Below, in pieces: positions 1-7,221 of a stretch of DNA of 13,989 nt (positions are counted from its first letter, which is position 1; each line of letters opens with the position of its first letter). This DNA is from an uncultured Odoribacter sp. (lineage in GTDB: Bacteria > Bacteroidota > Bacteroidia > Bacteroidales > Marinifilaceae). The position numbers and the translations under genes were made by a program. Where the stretch lies: the NCBI GenBank assembly GCA_905204385.1, contig CAJKZL010000025.1:1-13989 (forward strand), written 5' to 3'. The notes beneath the pieces were generated by a model. It worked only from the letters and a program-made list of their open reading frames with translations, searched no databases and was not told where the DNA came from.

Positions 1-1
1 T

Positions 2-148
2 AATCTGAAATCGGTAGTGCTGGAACCGGGTTTCGGCATCGAGAACCTGTTCGATAAAGTAGACGACCGTCCCTGGAATAGCAACTATTCCACCCTTAAT
101 CCCGGACGTTCGGTGTATGTCAGCTTAGGTGTGAGGTTTAAAAAATAA
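2..148 (+). CDS. TonB-dependent receptor, C-terminal end (partial)
   Basis: Only the last 48 codons are present; the gene begins before the window. The frame reads ...GFGIENLFDKVDDRPW... and then NPGRSVYVSLGVRFKK before TAA. An 'xENLFDK' turn, then 'NPGRSVYVSLGVRF', is the usual final two strands of a TonB-dependent outer-membrane beta-barrel, with a near-terminal aromatic residue needed for barrel assembly. It would import a ligand across the outer membrane using TonB energy. The next receptor gene starts 2 bases after the stop, so the two are almost certainly co-transcribed. The substrate cannot be told from this piece; the neighbours suggest a tetrapyrrole or metal complex. Confidence 0.85.
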   Translation, partial: NLKSVVLEPGFGIENLFDKVDDRPWNSNYSTLNPGRSVYVSLGVRFKK

Positions 149-150
149 GA

Positions 151-2217
151 ATGAAAAAATATTTGGCTTTTGTTTTTCTGTCGTTCGTTGTACAGGCTGT
201 AGATGCGCAAAGTATTCTCAGGCACAAGGACGATAAAGGACTGTCCGTCCTGCTGAATGAAGTGGTCATTACCGGCACCGGTACCGAGCATTATCTGAAA
301 GATGCACCCGTACAGACTGAAGTGATCACCGCTAAAGCGCTGGAACAATATCAAGCCCGGAGCATCGACGATTTGCTGAGCGGATTGTGCCCTTCGCTGA
401 CCTTTCACGATGGAGATATGGGCAGCCATATCCAGTTGAACGGCCTGAACAACGATTATATCCTGATCCTGATCGATGGAAAACGAATGAATGGGGATGT
501 CGGCGGTCAAAACGACCTCAACCAACTCAATCCGGCAAATATCGAGCGCATCGAAATTGTGAAAGGCGCCGCTTCTTCGCTTTACGGCAGCGATGCCATT
601 GCCGGAGTGATCAATATCATCACCAAACGAAGCCGGGAGAAGATGGAACTGACCAGTACCTCGCGTGTCGGTGAGCATGGGGACGTACGGCAGAATACCA
701 GAATCGGCTTCAACGTCAGAAAGCTGAAATCGGTGACCGGAGTAAACTTCCGGCATACGGACGGTTGGCGGAATACCGATCTGCAATGGGACCAAAACCA
801 ATTGAAGTCCGGTTCCACCATGCTGACCGTCAATCGTTCGAGCAATTATACGGTGTCGGAAAATCTCGACTGGCAGATAAACCGCCGTTTGAATCTTACC
901 GCCGAAGGCACTTATTACGAACGGTGGGTGATGCGCACGCACGGACCCTGGAAGTATCTGCCGAACGACTTTTATTATCGTAATTACACCTTCGCCCTGG
1001 GCAGTAAATATACGTTCGGCGAGCGCAATTACCTTTCGGCCGATATTTCTTATGGCCGCTACGGTTATTTCTACGATTATAAACTGAACCAGTACACAGA
1101 CTATTATGTTGACGACGACCGGCACAAACACATCACTTTTTACGCCGGACAGCGCATCAAGCAAAGCATACAAAAACAATGGCTGGGACAGGTGAAAAGC
1201 GTGTTTTATATCGGCGATCATCATATCCTCAATGCCGGGTTGGAATATCGGTACGATCATCTTGAAGCGCCCCACCGTATAGAAAAGAACCGCGCCTGGA
1301 TATATTCCCTTGCCGCCTATCTGCAGGAAGAGTGGACCGCCACAGAGAAATTGGTTTTCACTGCCGGCGTACGGGCTACCCGGCAAAAGGAAACCGGATT
1401 TAACCTCAGTCCCAAGATTTCGGCGCTCTATAAGGCTGGAGAAAGGGTAAATCTGCGTGCCTCCTGGTCGATGGGCTACAAAGCGCCTGCCATCAAGGAA
1501 TTGTATTACAATTACAGTGGGGTGATCGGCGGGGGAGCCTTCACGGCCTACCACGGCAATACAGGCTTGAAAGCGCAGACGTCGCATTATTATTCACTGG
1601 GGACGGAATATGCCGGACAAAAATTTCAGGCCAGCCTGACCGGATACGTAAACCGCATCCGCAATATGATCGAATTGGTGGAAATTGCACTCACGCCTGA
1701 AGAGAAAATGGACGAGATCGAGAAAAGCAAACAATACCGAAACCTGACTAAGGCGAGGATTTACGGGGCCGATTTCACTTTCACCTATCGTCCCTTCCGG
1801 TCCGTAAGTTTCGGCGGAGGCTATAGCTATGCCGATGCCAAAGCGCAATATTCCGGCAAAGGTAAGGATTATCTGAAATACCTTCCCTTGAATGCCACCT
1901 CCCTGCATAATGCTACGCTCAATGCATCCTGGCAACACTCGTGGCAACATTACCGATTGGCGGTGGGAGGTTACGGAAAATACCAGTCCACCCGACGTTA
2001 TATCGAGGACAACGATGCAGACGGATTCCAAACGTGGCGCATCAATACCGCCCATTCGTGGCTGAAACCGAAACACTGGACATTTACGCTGAACGTAGGC
2101 GTAGACAATGTCTTCGATTATGTAGACCGTACACCTTTCGGTCGTAACCGGGCAACCTCCACGCCGGGAAGGAATTTTTATGTCTCGCTGCTGATAAAGT
2201 TTAAAAATATCGGATAG
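151..2217 (+). CDS. TonB-dependent outer-membrane receptor (tetrapyrrole/BtuB-HmuR type)
   Basis: A complete 688-residue receptor. Residues 1-20 form a Sec signal peptide ending in VDAQ. The plug domain runs from about residue 36 (LNEVVITGTGTE, a TonB-box-like start) to about 160, with the typical 'ILIDGKRMNGD', 'IERIEIVKGAASSLYGSDAI' and 'GVINIITK' segments. The rest is a 22-strand-type beta-barrel ending in FYVSLLIKFKNIG. It lacks the N-terminal carboxypeptidase-regulatory-like domain carried by the receptor at 4968. The barrel has 'YKAPAIKELYY' and, further on, 'HGNTGLKAQTS', which sit where HmuR-type haem receptors carry FRAP/YRAP and NPDL boxes; the second box is degenerate. It starts 2 bases after the upstream receptor's stop and is followed after 22 bases by a cbiK-like gene, so it belongs to one operon. 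The likely ligand is a porphyrin or corrinoid, inferred from context only. Confidence 0.9.
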   Translation: MKKYLAFVFLSFVVQAVDAQSILRHKDDKGLSVLLNEVVITGTGTEHYLKDAPVQTEVITAKALEQYQARSIDDLLSGLCPSLTFHDGDMGSHIQLNGLNNDYILILIDGKRMNGDVGGQNDLNQLNPANIERIEIVKGAASSLYGSDAIAGVINIITKRSREKMELTSTSRVGEHGDVRQNTRIGFNVRKLKSVTGVNFRHTDGWRNTDLQWDQNQLKSGSTMLTVNRSSNYTVSENLDWQINRRLNLTAEGTYYERWVMRTHGPWKYLPNDFYYRNYTFALGSKYTFGERNYLSADISYGRYGYFYDYKLNQYTDYYVDDDRHKHITFYAGQRIKQSIQKQWLGQVKSVFYIGDHHILNAGLEYRYDHLEAPHRIEKNRAWIYSLAAYLQEEWTATEKLVFTAGVRATRQKETGFNLSPKISALYKAGERVNLRASWSMGYKAPAIKELYYNYSGVIGGGAFTAYHGNTGLKAQTSHYYSLGTEYAGQKFQASLTGYVNRIRNMIELVEIALTPEEKMDEIEKSKQYRNLTKARIYGADFTFTYRPFRSVSFGGGYSYADAKAQYSGKGKDYLKYLPLNATSLHNATLNASWQHSWQHYRLAVGGYGKYQSTRRYIEDNDADGFQTWRINTAHSWLKPKHWTFTLNVGVDNVFDYVDRTPFGRNRATSTPGRNFYVSLLIKFKNIG

Positions 2218-2239
2218 TTTAAAACTAAAATGATGAAGT

Positions 2240-3430
2240 ATGAAAAAGTTTAAGTATTATTTGCTGGTAGCTCTGACGGCTGCTGCAACAAGTATCGGAT
2301 TTACCTCCTGTGACGATAACGACGATGAAGAAAGCACTAAAAATCCGGCAACCGAGATCGTTACCCGGACCAAGAAACACAACACGGCCATCCTGCTCTG
2401 TACGTTCGGGAGTACGTATAACGAATCGCTGGAAGTCTACGATGCTATTATCGACGATTTTGCAAAGAAATTTCCCGATGCCGATATTTATATGTCATTC
2501 ACTTCAAATACCTGTATTGGGCGGGCCGAAGCTTCGACAGGCGTAGCACGCTACCGCATAGAAGACTGGCTGAATGCGATCGGTGAAGCCGGCTATGAGA
2601 AACTGGCTGTACAGTCGCTCCACGTCATTCCGGGCGAAGAGTACCTTTCGCTGATGAATACTAAAATCAAGAAAGACTTTATGATCAAGGATTTTCCGCA
2701 TATCGATGTCCTGAAAGGAGCCAATCTGCTCGCTTCCCAGGAAGATGTAGATGAAGTGGCTGCTGTGCTTTACGATCATTATAAAGCCAAATTGTCCGAC
2801 AAGAAAAATCTGGTTCTTTTGATGGGGCACGGTAATCCCGATGAAAACTATAGCGCTAACCAGAAATATGCCGACATGCAAACCGCTCTACAAAATCTGG
2901 CTGCTCATAAAAATATCTTTGTCGGTACCGTCGATTACGGCAAAATGCTTTTCTGGCCGAAGGAGGAAGAAGAATTGCCGGAGGACAGGATACCCGTCGA
3001 CCGGATCGGCAATTACCCCGATTGTATCTATTCGCAGATTATGAAATATTGCAGCGATAATAACCTTCAACCTTCCGACGTAAACGTTTATCTCGCTCCT
3101 TTTATGTCGATTGCCGGAGATCATGCCCATAACGACCTCTGGGGTATCGAAGCGATAGCGGAAGGAAATACGCTCGACGATGTAGAATTGAATACCAATG
3201 AATTCAGTTGGCGTGAACGCCTGGAGAAAATCGGTTTTAAAGTTGACCGGGCTTTCGAAGCCCATCCGGTAAATCAAGCGGGCGCAGATCACGGCATACA
3301 ATCCGGTTGCGGCATCAAAGCTTTGGGCAGCTATCCCGAAATCCGCCGGATTTGGGTGAACCACCTCTATGAAAACTGGAACGATGCTTCTGCCTGGGAA
3401 AACGGAGAAGATTACCAACCGGGCGCTTAG
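2240..3430 (+). CDS. cbiK: CbiK-family cobaltochelatase, predicted surface lipoprotein
   Basis: A 396-residue member of the anaerobic sirohydrochlorin cobaltochelatase family (CbiK), which inserts Co2+ (or Fe2+) into sirohydrochlorin. The two metal-binding histidines are visible: H197 in 'LLMGHGNPDENY' and H295 in 'SIAGDHAHND'. 'LHVIPGEEY' is also a family motif. The third ligand position, Glu in known enzymes (GTVE), is Asp here (GTVD, D232). It is followed by roughly 35 extra residues rich in acidic and aromatic positions, so the two histidines are 98 apart instead of about 62. The N-terminus is a lipoprotein signal with Cys24 after GFTS. Cys24 is followed by DDNDDEE, which resembles the Bacteroidota lipoprotein export signal for surface exposure. 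Cytoplasmic CbiK is about 260-270 residues, so this one is longer. An extracytoplasmic site is unusual for a biosynthetic chelatase; periplasmic CbiK is known from Desulfovibrio vulgaris. Its role could be metal loading, removal or binding of imported tetrapyrroles (inference). Confidence 0.85.
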   Translation: MKKFKYYLLVALTAAATSIGFTSCDDNDDEESTKNPATEIVTRTKKHNTAILLCTFGSTYNESLEVYDAIIDDFAKKFPDADIYMSFTSNTCIGRAEASTGVARYRIEDWLNAIGEAGYEKLAVQSLHVIPGEEYLSLMNTKIKKDFMIKDFPHIDVLKGANLLASQEDVDEVAAVLYDHYKAKLSDKKNLVLLMGHGNPDENYSANQKYADMQTALQNLAAHKNIFVGTVDYGKMLFWPKEEEELPEDRIPVDRIGNYPDCIYSQIMKYCSDNNLQPSDVNVYLAPFMSIAGDHAHNDLWGIEAIAEGNTLDDVELNTNEFSWRERLEKIGFKVDRAFEAHPVNQAGADHGIQSGCGIKALGSYPEIRRIWVNHLYENWNDASAWENGEDYQPGA

Positions 3431-3440
3431 GATAATTTTT

Positions 3441-3495
3441 GATTTACGGATGGCGATTGCCCGTCAGATCTTAAAGGAATGGTCGTCCGTAAATC
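3441..3495 (+). repeat. Intergenic inverted repeat (14-bp stem) between two cbiK-like genes
   Basis: GATTTACGGA (3441-3450) is the exact reverse complement of TCCGTAAATC (3486-3495). The stem extends inward to 14 pairs (3441-3454 with 3482-3495) with two G-U pairs. The loop is 27 bases. No T-tract follows, so it is not an obvious terminator; an RNA stability or processing hairpin, or a protein site, are possible. Confidence 0.55.
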
Positions 3496-3523
3496 TTACA
3501 AAACCTTGTTCAAATTGAAAATA

Positions 3524-4444
3524 ATGAAACAACTGCTTTTACTGCTGGCTGTATGGTGTACGTTGCCTTGCTTCGCCCATTCCGATGGCAACTATATCGA
3601 ATCGGAATTATTCGGGAATTTAGGACCGCGTGACAAAGGGGCCGTACTCATGGTACATTTCGGTACTACATACGATGACACCCGTGTGCTGACCATCGAC
3701 GCAATCAATGCAAAAATGAAAGAAGCTTTTCCGGGAATTGAATGGCGTGAAGCCTGGACATCCCGCATTATCCTTCGGAAGTTGAAGGCCCGCGGCGTCG
3801 GGCGGCTGAATCCTACCGAGGCGCTGATAAAGCTTCATGAAGACGGCTATACGCATATCTTAATACAGTCTACCAACATCATCGAAGGCACCGAAATGAA
3901 AGAACTACGCCGCGAAGTGGAGAGCCTCTCGCTGAATTTCAAAGACATTCGCGTCGGTAATCCCTTGCTCTATGCTCCGGAAGATTATAACATAGTTGCC
4001 GGAGCGGTGACAGCCGCCATGAATCAGGCCGTGAAAGGTGGACAGAAACTGCTGGTGGGGCACGGGACGTCCGATCCGGCAACCGCTTCGTATGCGATGT
4101 TCGACTACCTGCTCAAAGCTGAAGGTCATCCGGAATATCATGTAGGAACGGTTGAAGGATATCCCCGTTACGAGGACGCCCTCCGGCTGTTGAGAGCCGG
4201 CAAAAGCCGGACGGTCACTCTCGCTCCCCTGATGTTTGTCGCCGGAGACCATGCCCGCAACGATATTGCCGGCGAATGGAAAGAAAATTTGGAAAAGCTC
4301 GGCTATCGGGTGAATCTCTATCTGAAAGGATTGGGGGAAAATCCGGAAGTGCAGGATTTGTTTATCCGGCATGCCCGGTTTGCTGCCGGACATAAAGCCG
4401 TAGACATGGCTGCTAAGAAGAAAAAGTATGCTATTGAGCAATGA
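3524..4444 (+). CDS. cbiK: CbiK-family cobaltochelatase, predicted periplasmic
   Basis: A 306-residue CbiK homologue. I place the start at the ATG at 3524, giving a clean Sec signal peptide (MKQLLLLLAVWCTLPCFAHS). The in-frame ATG at 3479 would add 15 basic, non-signal residues and lies inside the intergenic hairpin. Catalytic positions match the family: H180 in 'LLVGHGTSDPA', E211 in 'HVGTVEGYPRYED' and H243 in 'MFVAGDHARND'. Spacings of 31 and 63 residues are close to those of known CbiK. 'HFGTTYDDTR', 'AWTSRIILRKLK' and 'EALIKLHEDGYTHILIQ' are also typical. One departure is 'STNIIEGTEM' where most CbiK have 'LHIIxGEE', so that histidine is missing. The core enzyme inserts cobalt into sirohydrochlorin, but export to the periplasm separates this copy from cytoplasmic corrin synthesis. 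It follows the lipoprotein CbiK after 93 bases and is probably the last gene of the operon, as a strong terminator lies 67 bases further on. Confidence 0.87.
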   Translation: MKQLLLLLAVWCTLPCFAHSDGNYIESELFGNLGPRDKGAVLMVHFGTTYDDTRVLTIDAINAKMKEAFPGIEWREAWTSRIILRKLKARGVGRLNPTEALIKLHEDGYTHILIQSTNIIEGTEMKELRREVESLSLNFKDIRVGNPLLYAPEDYNIVAGAVTAAMNQAVKGGQKLLVGHGTSDPATASYAMFDYLLKAEGHPEYHVGTVEGYPRYEDALRLLRAGKSRTVTLAPLMFVAGDHARNDIAGEWKENLEKLGYRVNLYLKGLGENPEVQDLFIRHARFAAGHKAVDMAAKKKKYAIEQ

Positions 4445-4510
4445 TGGAAAGCCTATAACAAAATCGATGTCCGGTCTATTTTAACAGATTGGATAAAATG
4501 GGCTTGGGAG

Positions 4511-4542
4511 TGCTCCGGAAAAAATAAAAATTTTCCGGGGCA
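4511..4542 (+). terminator. Probable rho-independent terminator after the cbiK operon
   Basis: TGCTCCGGAAAA (4511-4522) pairs with TTTTCCGGGGCA (4531-4542) over 12 pairs with one G-U, closing an 8-base A-rich loop. It lies 67 bases after the cbiK stop and before the riboswitch, which is where the first transcription unit should end. The following T-tract is weak (TTTCAATTTGG), but the A/T ends of the stem are typical. Confidence 0.65.
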
Positions 4543-4604
4543 TTTCAATTTGGTTCCGGCGTCCATGCCTATTGAATTGTTTTATGCTAATGATTTTTCC
4601 TGAA

Positions 4605-4612
4605 TATTTTTG
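4605..4612 (+). promoter_or_regulatory. Possible -7 promoter element (TATTTTTG) for the riboswitch transcript
   Basis: TATTTTTG fits the Bacteroidales -7 consensus TAnnTTTG and lies about 45 bases before the riboswitch, where a promoter is expected. The nearest TTG (4577-4579) is spaced about 25 bases upstream, longer than the usual 19-21, so the -33 half is not convincing. Confidence 0.35.
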
Positions 4613-4654
4613 AATAATCCCAGAATTTCCCGATATTTGGCTCCGATTTTGGTG

Positions 4655-4828
4655 AATGTCATACTGTCTGTATGATATGTGAGGGAATCCGGTGTAAATC
4701 CGGAACAATGCCCGTTACTGTAATCTCTTCCTTAGAGGTAAAAGGAAGGCTTAAATCACCTCATGCCACTGGACAAGGTCCGGGAAGGCGATATAAGCGG
4801 AGAAAGTCAGAAAACCTGCCTGAATCAG
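4655..4828 (+). ncRNA. Cobalamin (adenosylcobalamin-type) riboswitch
   Basis: The RNA leader upstream of the BtuB-like receptor has the conserved parts of the cobalamin riboswitch in order. These are a 5' hairpin (TCATAC 4659-4664 with GTATGA 4670-4675); the core GGGAATCCGG, TGTAAATCCGGAAC; CCCGTTACTGTAA (about 4711-4723); the 'GCCACTGG' element near 4765-4772 with GGGAAGGCG at about 4783-4791; and the B12 box AGTCAGAAAACCTGCCTG (4805-4822). In this class, binding of cobalamin folds the RNA to shut off the downstream genes. Here those are the receptor, the tandem HmuY lipoprotein and perhaps the CobN-like gene. Outer boundaries are approximate. Confidence 0.93.
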
Positions 4829-4830
4829 AT

Positions 4831-4899
4831 AATCTTCATTGACTTCGGGGTCAAAGCTAATGAATGAAGAAGATTTAAATCGTTGTTTTTATTAACGAT
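4831..4899 (+). promoter_or_regulatory. Candidate riboswitch expression platform (stacked hairpins)
   Basis: Just after the B12 box, AATCTTC (4831-4837) can pair with GAAGATT (4869-4875) around an inner hairpin TTGAC-TTCGGG-GTCAA (4839-4854). CTTCATT (4834-4840) can alternatively pair with AATGAAG (4863-4869). A second hairpin, ATCGTT (4879-4884) with AACGAT (4894-4899), follows. The competing pairings and their place between sensor and gene suggest the switching region. No run of T follows, so control of translation or folding is as likely as termination. Confidence 0.4.
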
Positions 4900-4967
4900 G
4901 ACCAGAAATGCCAGGGGTTGAATTATCCGACAGCGGCTTTTTACTGGTGTTTATTCATAATATAAGC

Positions 4968-7187
4968 ATGAAAAATCTTTTATCAGTAGCATATAGTGTG
5001 CTTATGCTATTGCAGCTTCCGGTTTATGGACAAGGGACAGGAACACCCGGGTTACCTGAAAAAGGCGTTAAAACTGTTAAACTGACAGGCATAGTAGTGG
5101 ATGCACAAACCGATGAACCGGTGCCGTTGGCGACGATTGGTGTGGCTGAACTGGGACGGGGGGCGGTTTGCGACATGAAGGGAGCTTTCAGCATAGACAT
5201 CCCCTTGAGCCGCATTGCCAGCTTGATTGTACGTTCTGTGGGCTACGAGTCTCTGACTTTACAGGTGTCGCCGGAAACCAAAGACGGTTTAGCGATTAAA
5301 TTGACAAAAAGCCTCTTGGACTTGGACGAAGTGGTGGTTACCGGTACGCGTACTGAAAAAACGATAGCCGAAACGCCGGTGATCACGAGAGTGGTCTCTG
5401 CTCAGGAGTTGTTGAGGAATGACTTCGAAAGTATGTTGGATGTATTGGAATACAATATTCCCGGTTTACGCTTTAATGTCGATCCAAGAGGCAACAATAT
5501 TCAGGTGCAGGGATTGGAAAACAGTTACATCTTGATTTTGGTAGATGGTGAGCGGCTGTCTCAGACACCCGGAGGGCCGATCGATTTCGATCGCCTGACC
5601 ACTTCCAATATCAAACGGATCGAAGTGTTAAAAGGAGCAGCATCTGCCCTGTACGGATCGAGTGCAATGGGGATGGTGATCAATATCATTACCGATACGC
5701 CCCTGCGACCTCTGGAGGGCTGGACGAAAGTGCGCTATGGCAAGTTTAATTATCTGCAAATGGATGCCGGGATCGGCGTCTCTTTGAAGGGTTTTTATTC
5801 CCAATCTCTTTTCAACCGTACTTCTACAGATGGTTACGACCTGACCCCCGAGACGCCGGAATCTTTTACACAGAATCCTTTCCATAATATGAATATCGAG
5901 GAAAAGCTGGGGTGGAGCAATCGGCATTCAAAAGTTACAGCTAAGGGAGCATTGTTTTGGAACGAGGTGGAAAATCCGCAGGAAAGCACTGCTCCGACGC
6001 ACTACCGAAGCCTGACAAAGACCCTGCAGGTGACAGCGGAACATGTTTTCAGCGACAAGTATAAGTTATACGGCGTATATGCCGGGGATTTTTACACTCG
6101 TAAGACGGTATACGATTTTCTTTATATTCCGGATAGTACCAATGCCTGGTCACATGAACAGAGTGCGCGGTTGGTGGATGAGTTTCAGCCTTGGGAAGAT
6201 CTGATCATTGTCAAAGGTTTCGAATGGAATGCTACGAAGAATTACAATAAAATGCAATTCGGTACCGAGCAAACCATCCGGAAAATGGACGATGCCAACT
6301 TGTTTGCACAGGTAGATTGGAAGATACTGGCTCGATTAAATCTTATCGGGGGATTTCGTTATACCCATCATTCTCAGTTCGGCAGTGCGTTTACGCCTAA
6401 AGTAAATGTGATGTATTCACCGGGGAGTTTTAAATTTCGTGCCGGATACAGTCGGGGATTTAAAACTCCGGGATTGACGGAACTGTATTCAGATTTTAAT
6501 ATGGGCACGGTGTCGCACAATATCGGCAATCCGGATCTGAAAGCAGAAACATCCAATTATGTATCCTTCTCTGCAGAGTATACTTTCGATGCCCGGTTGA
6601 ATGTAACAGGGGAATTTTATCAGAATGATGTAAAGAATAAAATCAACTCCTATGATCTTGACATCGAGCATCCGGCGCCCGGGCAACTAGCTGTGGAGAA
6701 ACATTACGAAAATGTGAAGGGTGTGCGTATCCGGGGAGCCGAAGGGACGCTGACTTATTATCCGCTCCCCGCCTTGTTATTGCGGACTTCTTATGCTTTT
6801 TGCGATGCCCTGAACAAGGAAACGGATTTGCAATTGTCCGGCAACTCCAAACATGCACTGAATTTTACAGCTTCATGGCGGGGAAAGTTGTGGAAGCGGG
6901 AGGGGGTACTGACCTTAACGGGCCGGTGGGATTCCAGGCGGATTTCACAAAGCAAAACGACAGAAAAGGATGAGGCGGGTATTGAATATGACGTGATTAC
7001 CGAACATACCAAACCGGGATATACGATGTGGAAGCTGACGGCCCAGTATACACCTTGGACCTATCAATACATGCGGATAACCGTGACCGGAGGTATTGAC
7101 AACCTGTTTGATTTTACCGACACGAAATACAATCGGGTGTACGATCCAGGACGGCGGTTTTTCGGATCATTGATGTTCCGTTTTTAA
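4968..7187 (+). CDS. btuB: BtuB-like TonB-dependent corrinoid receptor
   Basis: A 739-residue TonB-dependent receptor, assigned to cobalamin or related corrinoids because it is the first gene after a cobalamin riboswitch. I use the ATG at 4968: it gives a signal peptide (MKNLLSVAYS..., cleaved near residues 20-22), while the in-frame ATG at 4908 adds 20 residues without signal character. Domains: a carboxypeptidase-regulatory-like beta-sandwich at about 38-112 (TGIVVDAQTDEPVPLATI ... SVGYESLTLQV), common in Bacteroidota receptors; a TonB box/plug from about 120 (LDEVVVTGTRTEK) to about 235 with 'ILVDGERLSQTPGG', 'IKRIEVLKGAASALYGS' and 'VINIIT'; then the barrel, ending in FFGSLMFRF with the canonical final Phe. 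It carries 'FKTPGLTELY' and 'GNPDLKAETS', the FRAP/NPDL-like boxes of porphyrin and corrinoid receptors. A haem or other tetrapyrrole ligand is the alternative, because the next genes are HmuY- and HmuS-like. Confidence 0.87.
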   Translation: MKNLLSVAYSVLMLLQLPVYGQGTGTPGLPEKGVKTVKLTGIVVDAQTDEPVPLATIGVAELGRGAVCDMKGAFSIDIPLSRIASLIVRSVGYESLTLQVSPETKDGLAIKLTKSLLDLDEVVVTGTRTEKTIAETPVITRVVSAQELLRNDFESMLDVLEYNIPGLRFNVDPRGNNIQVQGLENSYILILVDGERLSQTPGGPIDFDRLTTSNIKRIEVLKGAASALYGSSAMGMVINIITDTPLRPLEGWTKVRYGKFNYLQMDAGIGVSLKGFYSQSLFNRTSTDGYDLTPETPESFTQNPFHNMNIEEKLGWSNRHSKVTAKGALFWNEVENPQESTAPTHYRSLTKTLQVTAEHVFSDKYKLYGVYAGDFYTRKTVYDFLYIPDSTNAWSHEQSARLVDEFQPWEDLIIVKGFEWNATKNYNKMQFGTEQTIRKMDDANLFAQVDWKILARLNLIGGFRYTHHSQFGSAFTPKVNVMYSPGSFKFRAGYSRGFKTPGLTELYSDFNMGTVSHNIGNPDLKAETSNYVSFSAEYTFDARLNVTGEFYQNDVKNKINSYDLDIEHPAPGQLAVEKHYENVKGVRIRGAEGTLTYYPLPALLLRTSYAFCDALNKETDLQLSGNSKHALNFTASWRGKLWKREGVLTLTGRWDSRRISQSKTTEKDEAGIEYDVITEHTKPGYTMWKLTAQYTPWTYQYMRITVTGGIDNLFDFTDTKYNRVYDPGRRFFGSLMFRF

Positions 7188-7221
7188 TGCAAATATACGT
7201 TTTACTTAAATTAATCCATAA

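Noticed and set aside
85..1587. A 500-codon open frame on the minus strand opposite the second receptor
   Set aside because: It lies antisense to a clear TonB receptor, has no recognisable domain, and its composition is that of a mirrored coding frame.
3479..3523. Upstream ATG for the second cbiK-like gene
   Set aside because: It would add 15 basic residues ahead of a clean signal peptide and lies inside the intergenic hairpin; the ATG at 3524 is better.
4908..4967. Upstream ATG for the BtuB-like receptor
   Set aside because: The 20 extra residues precede and spoil a typical signal peptide, and this ATG sits right after the riboswitch hairpins; 4968 fits better.
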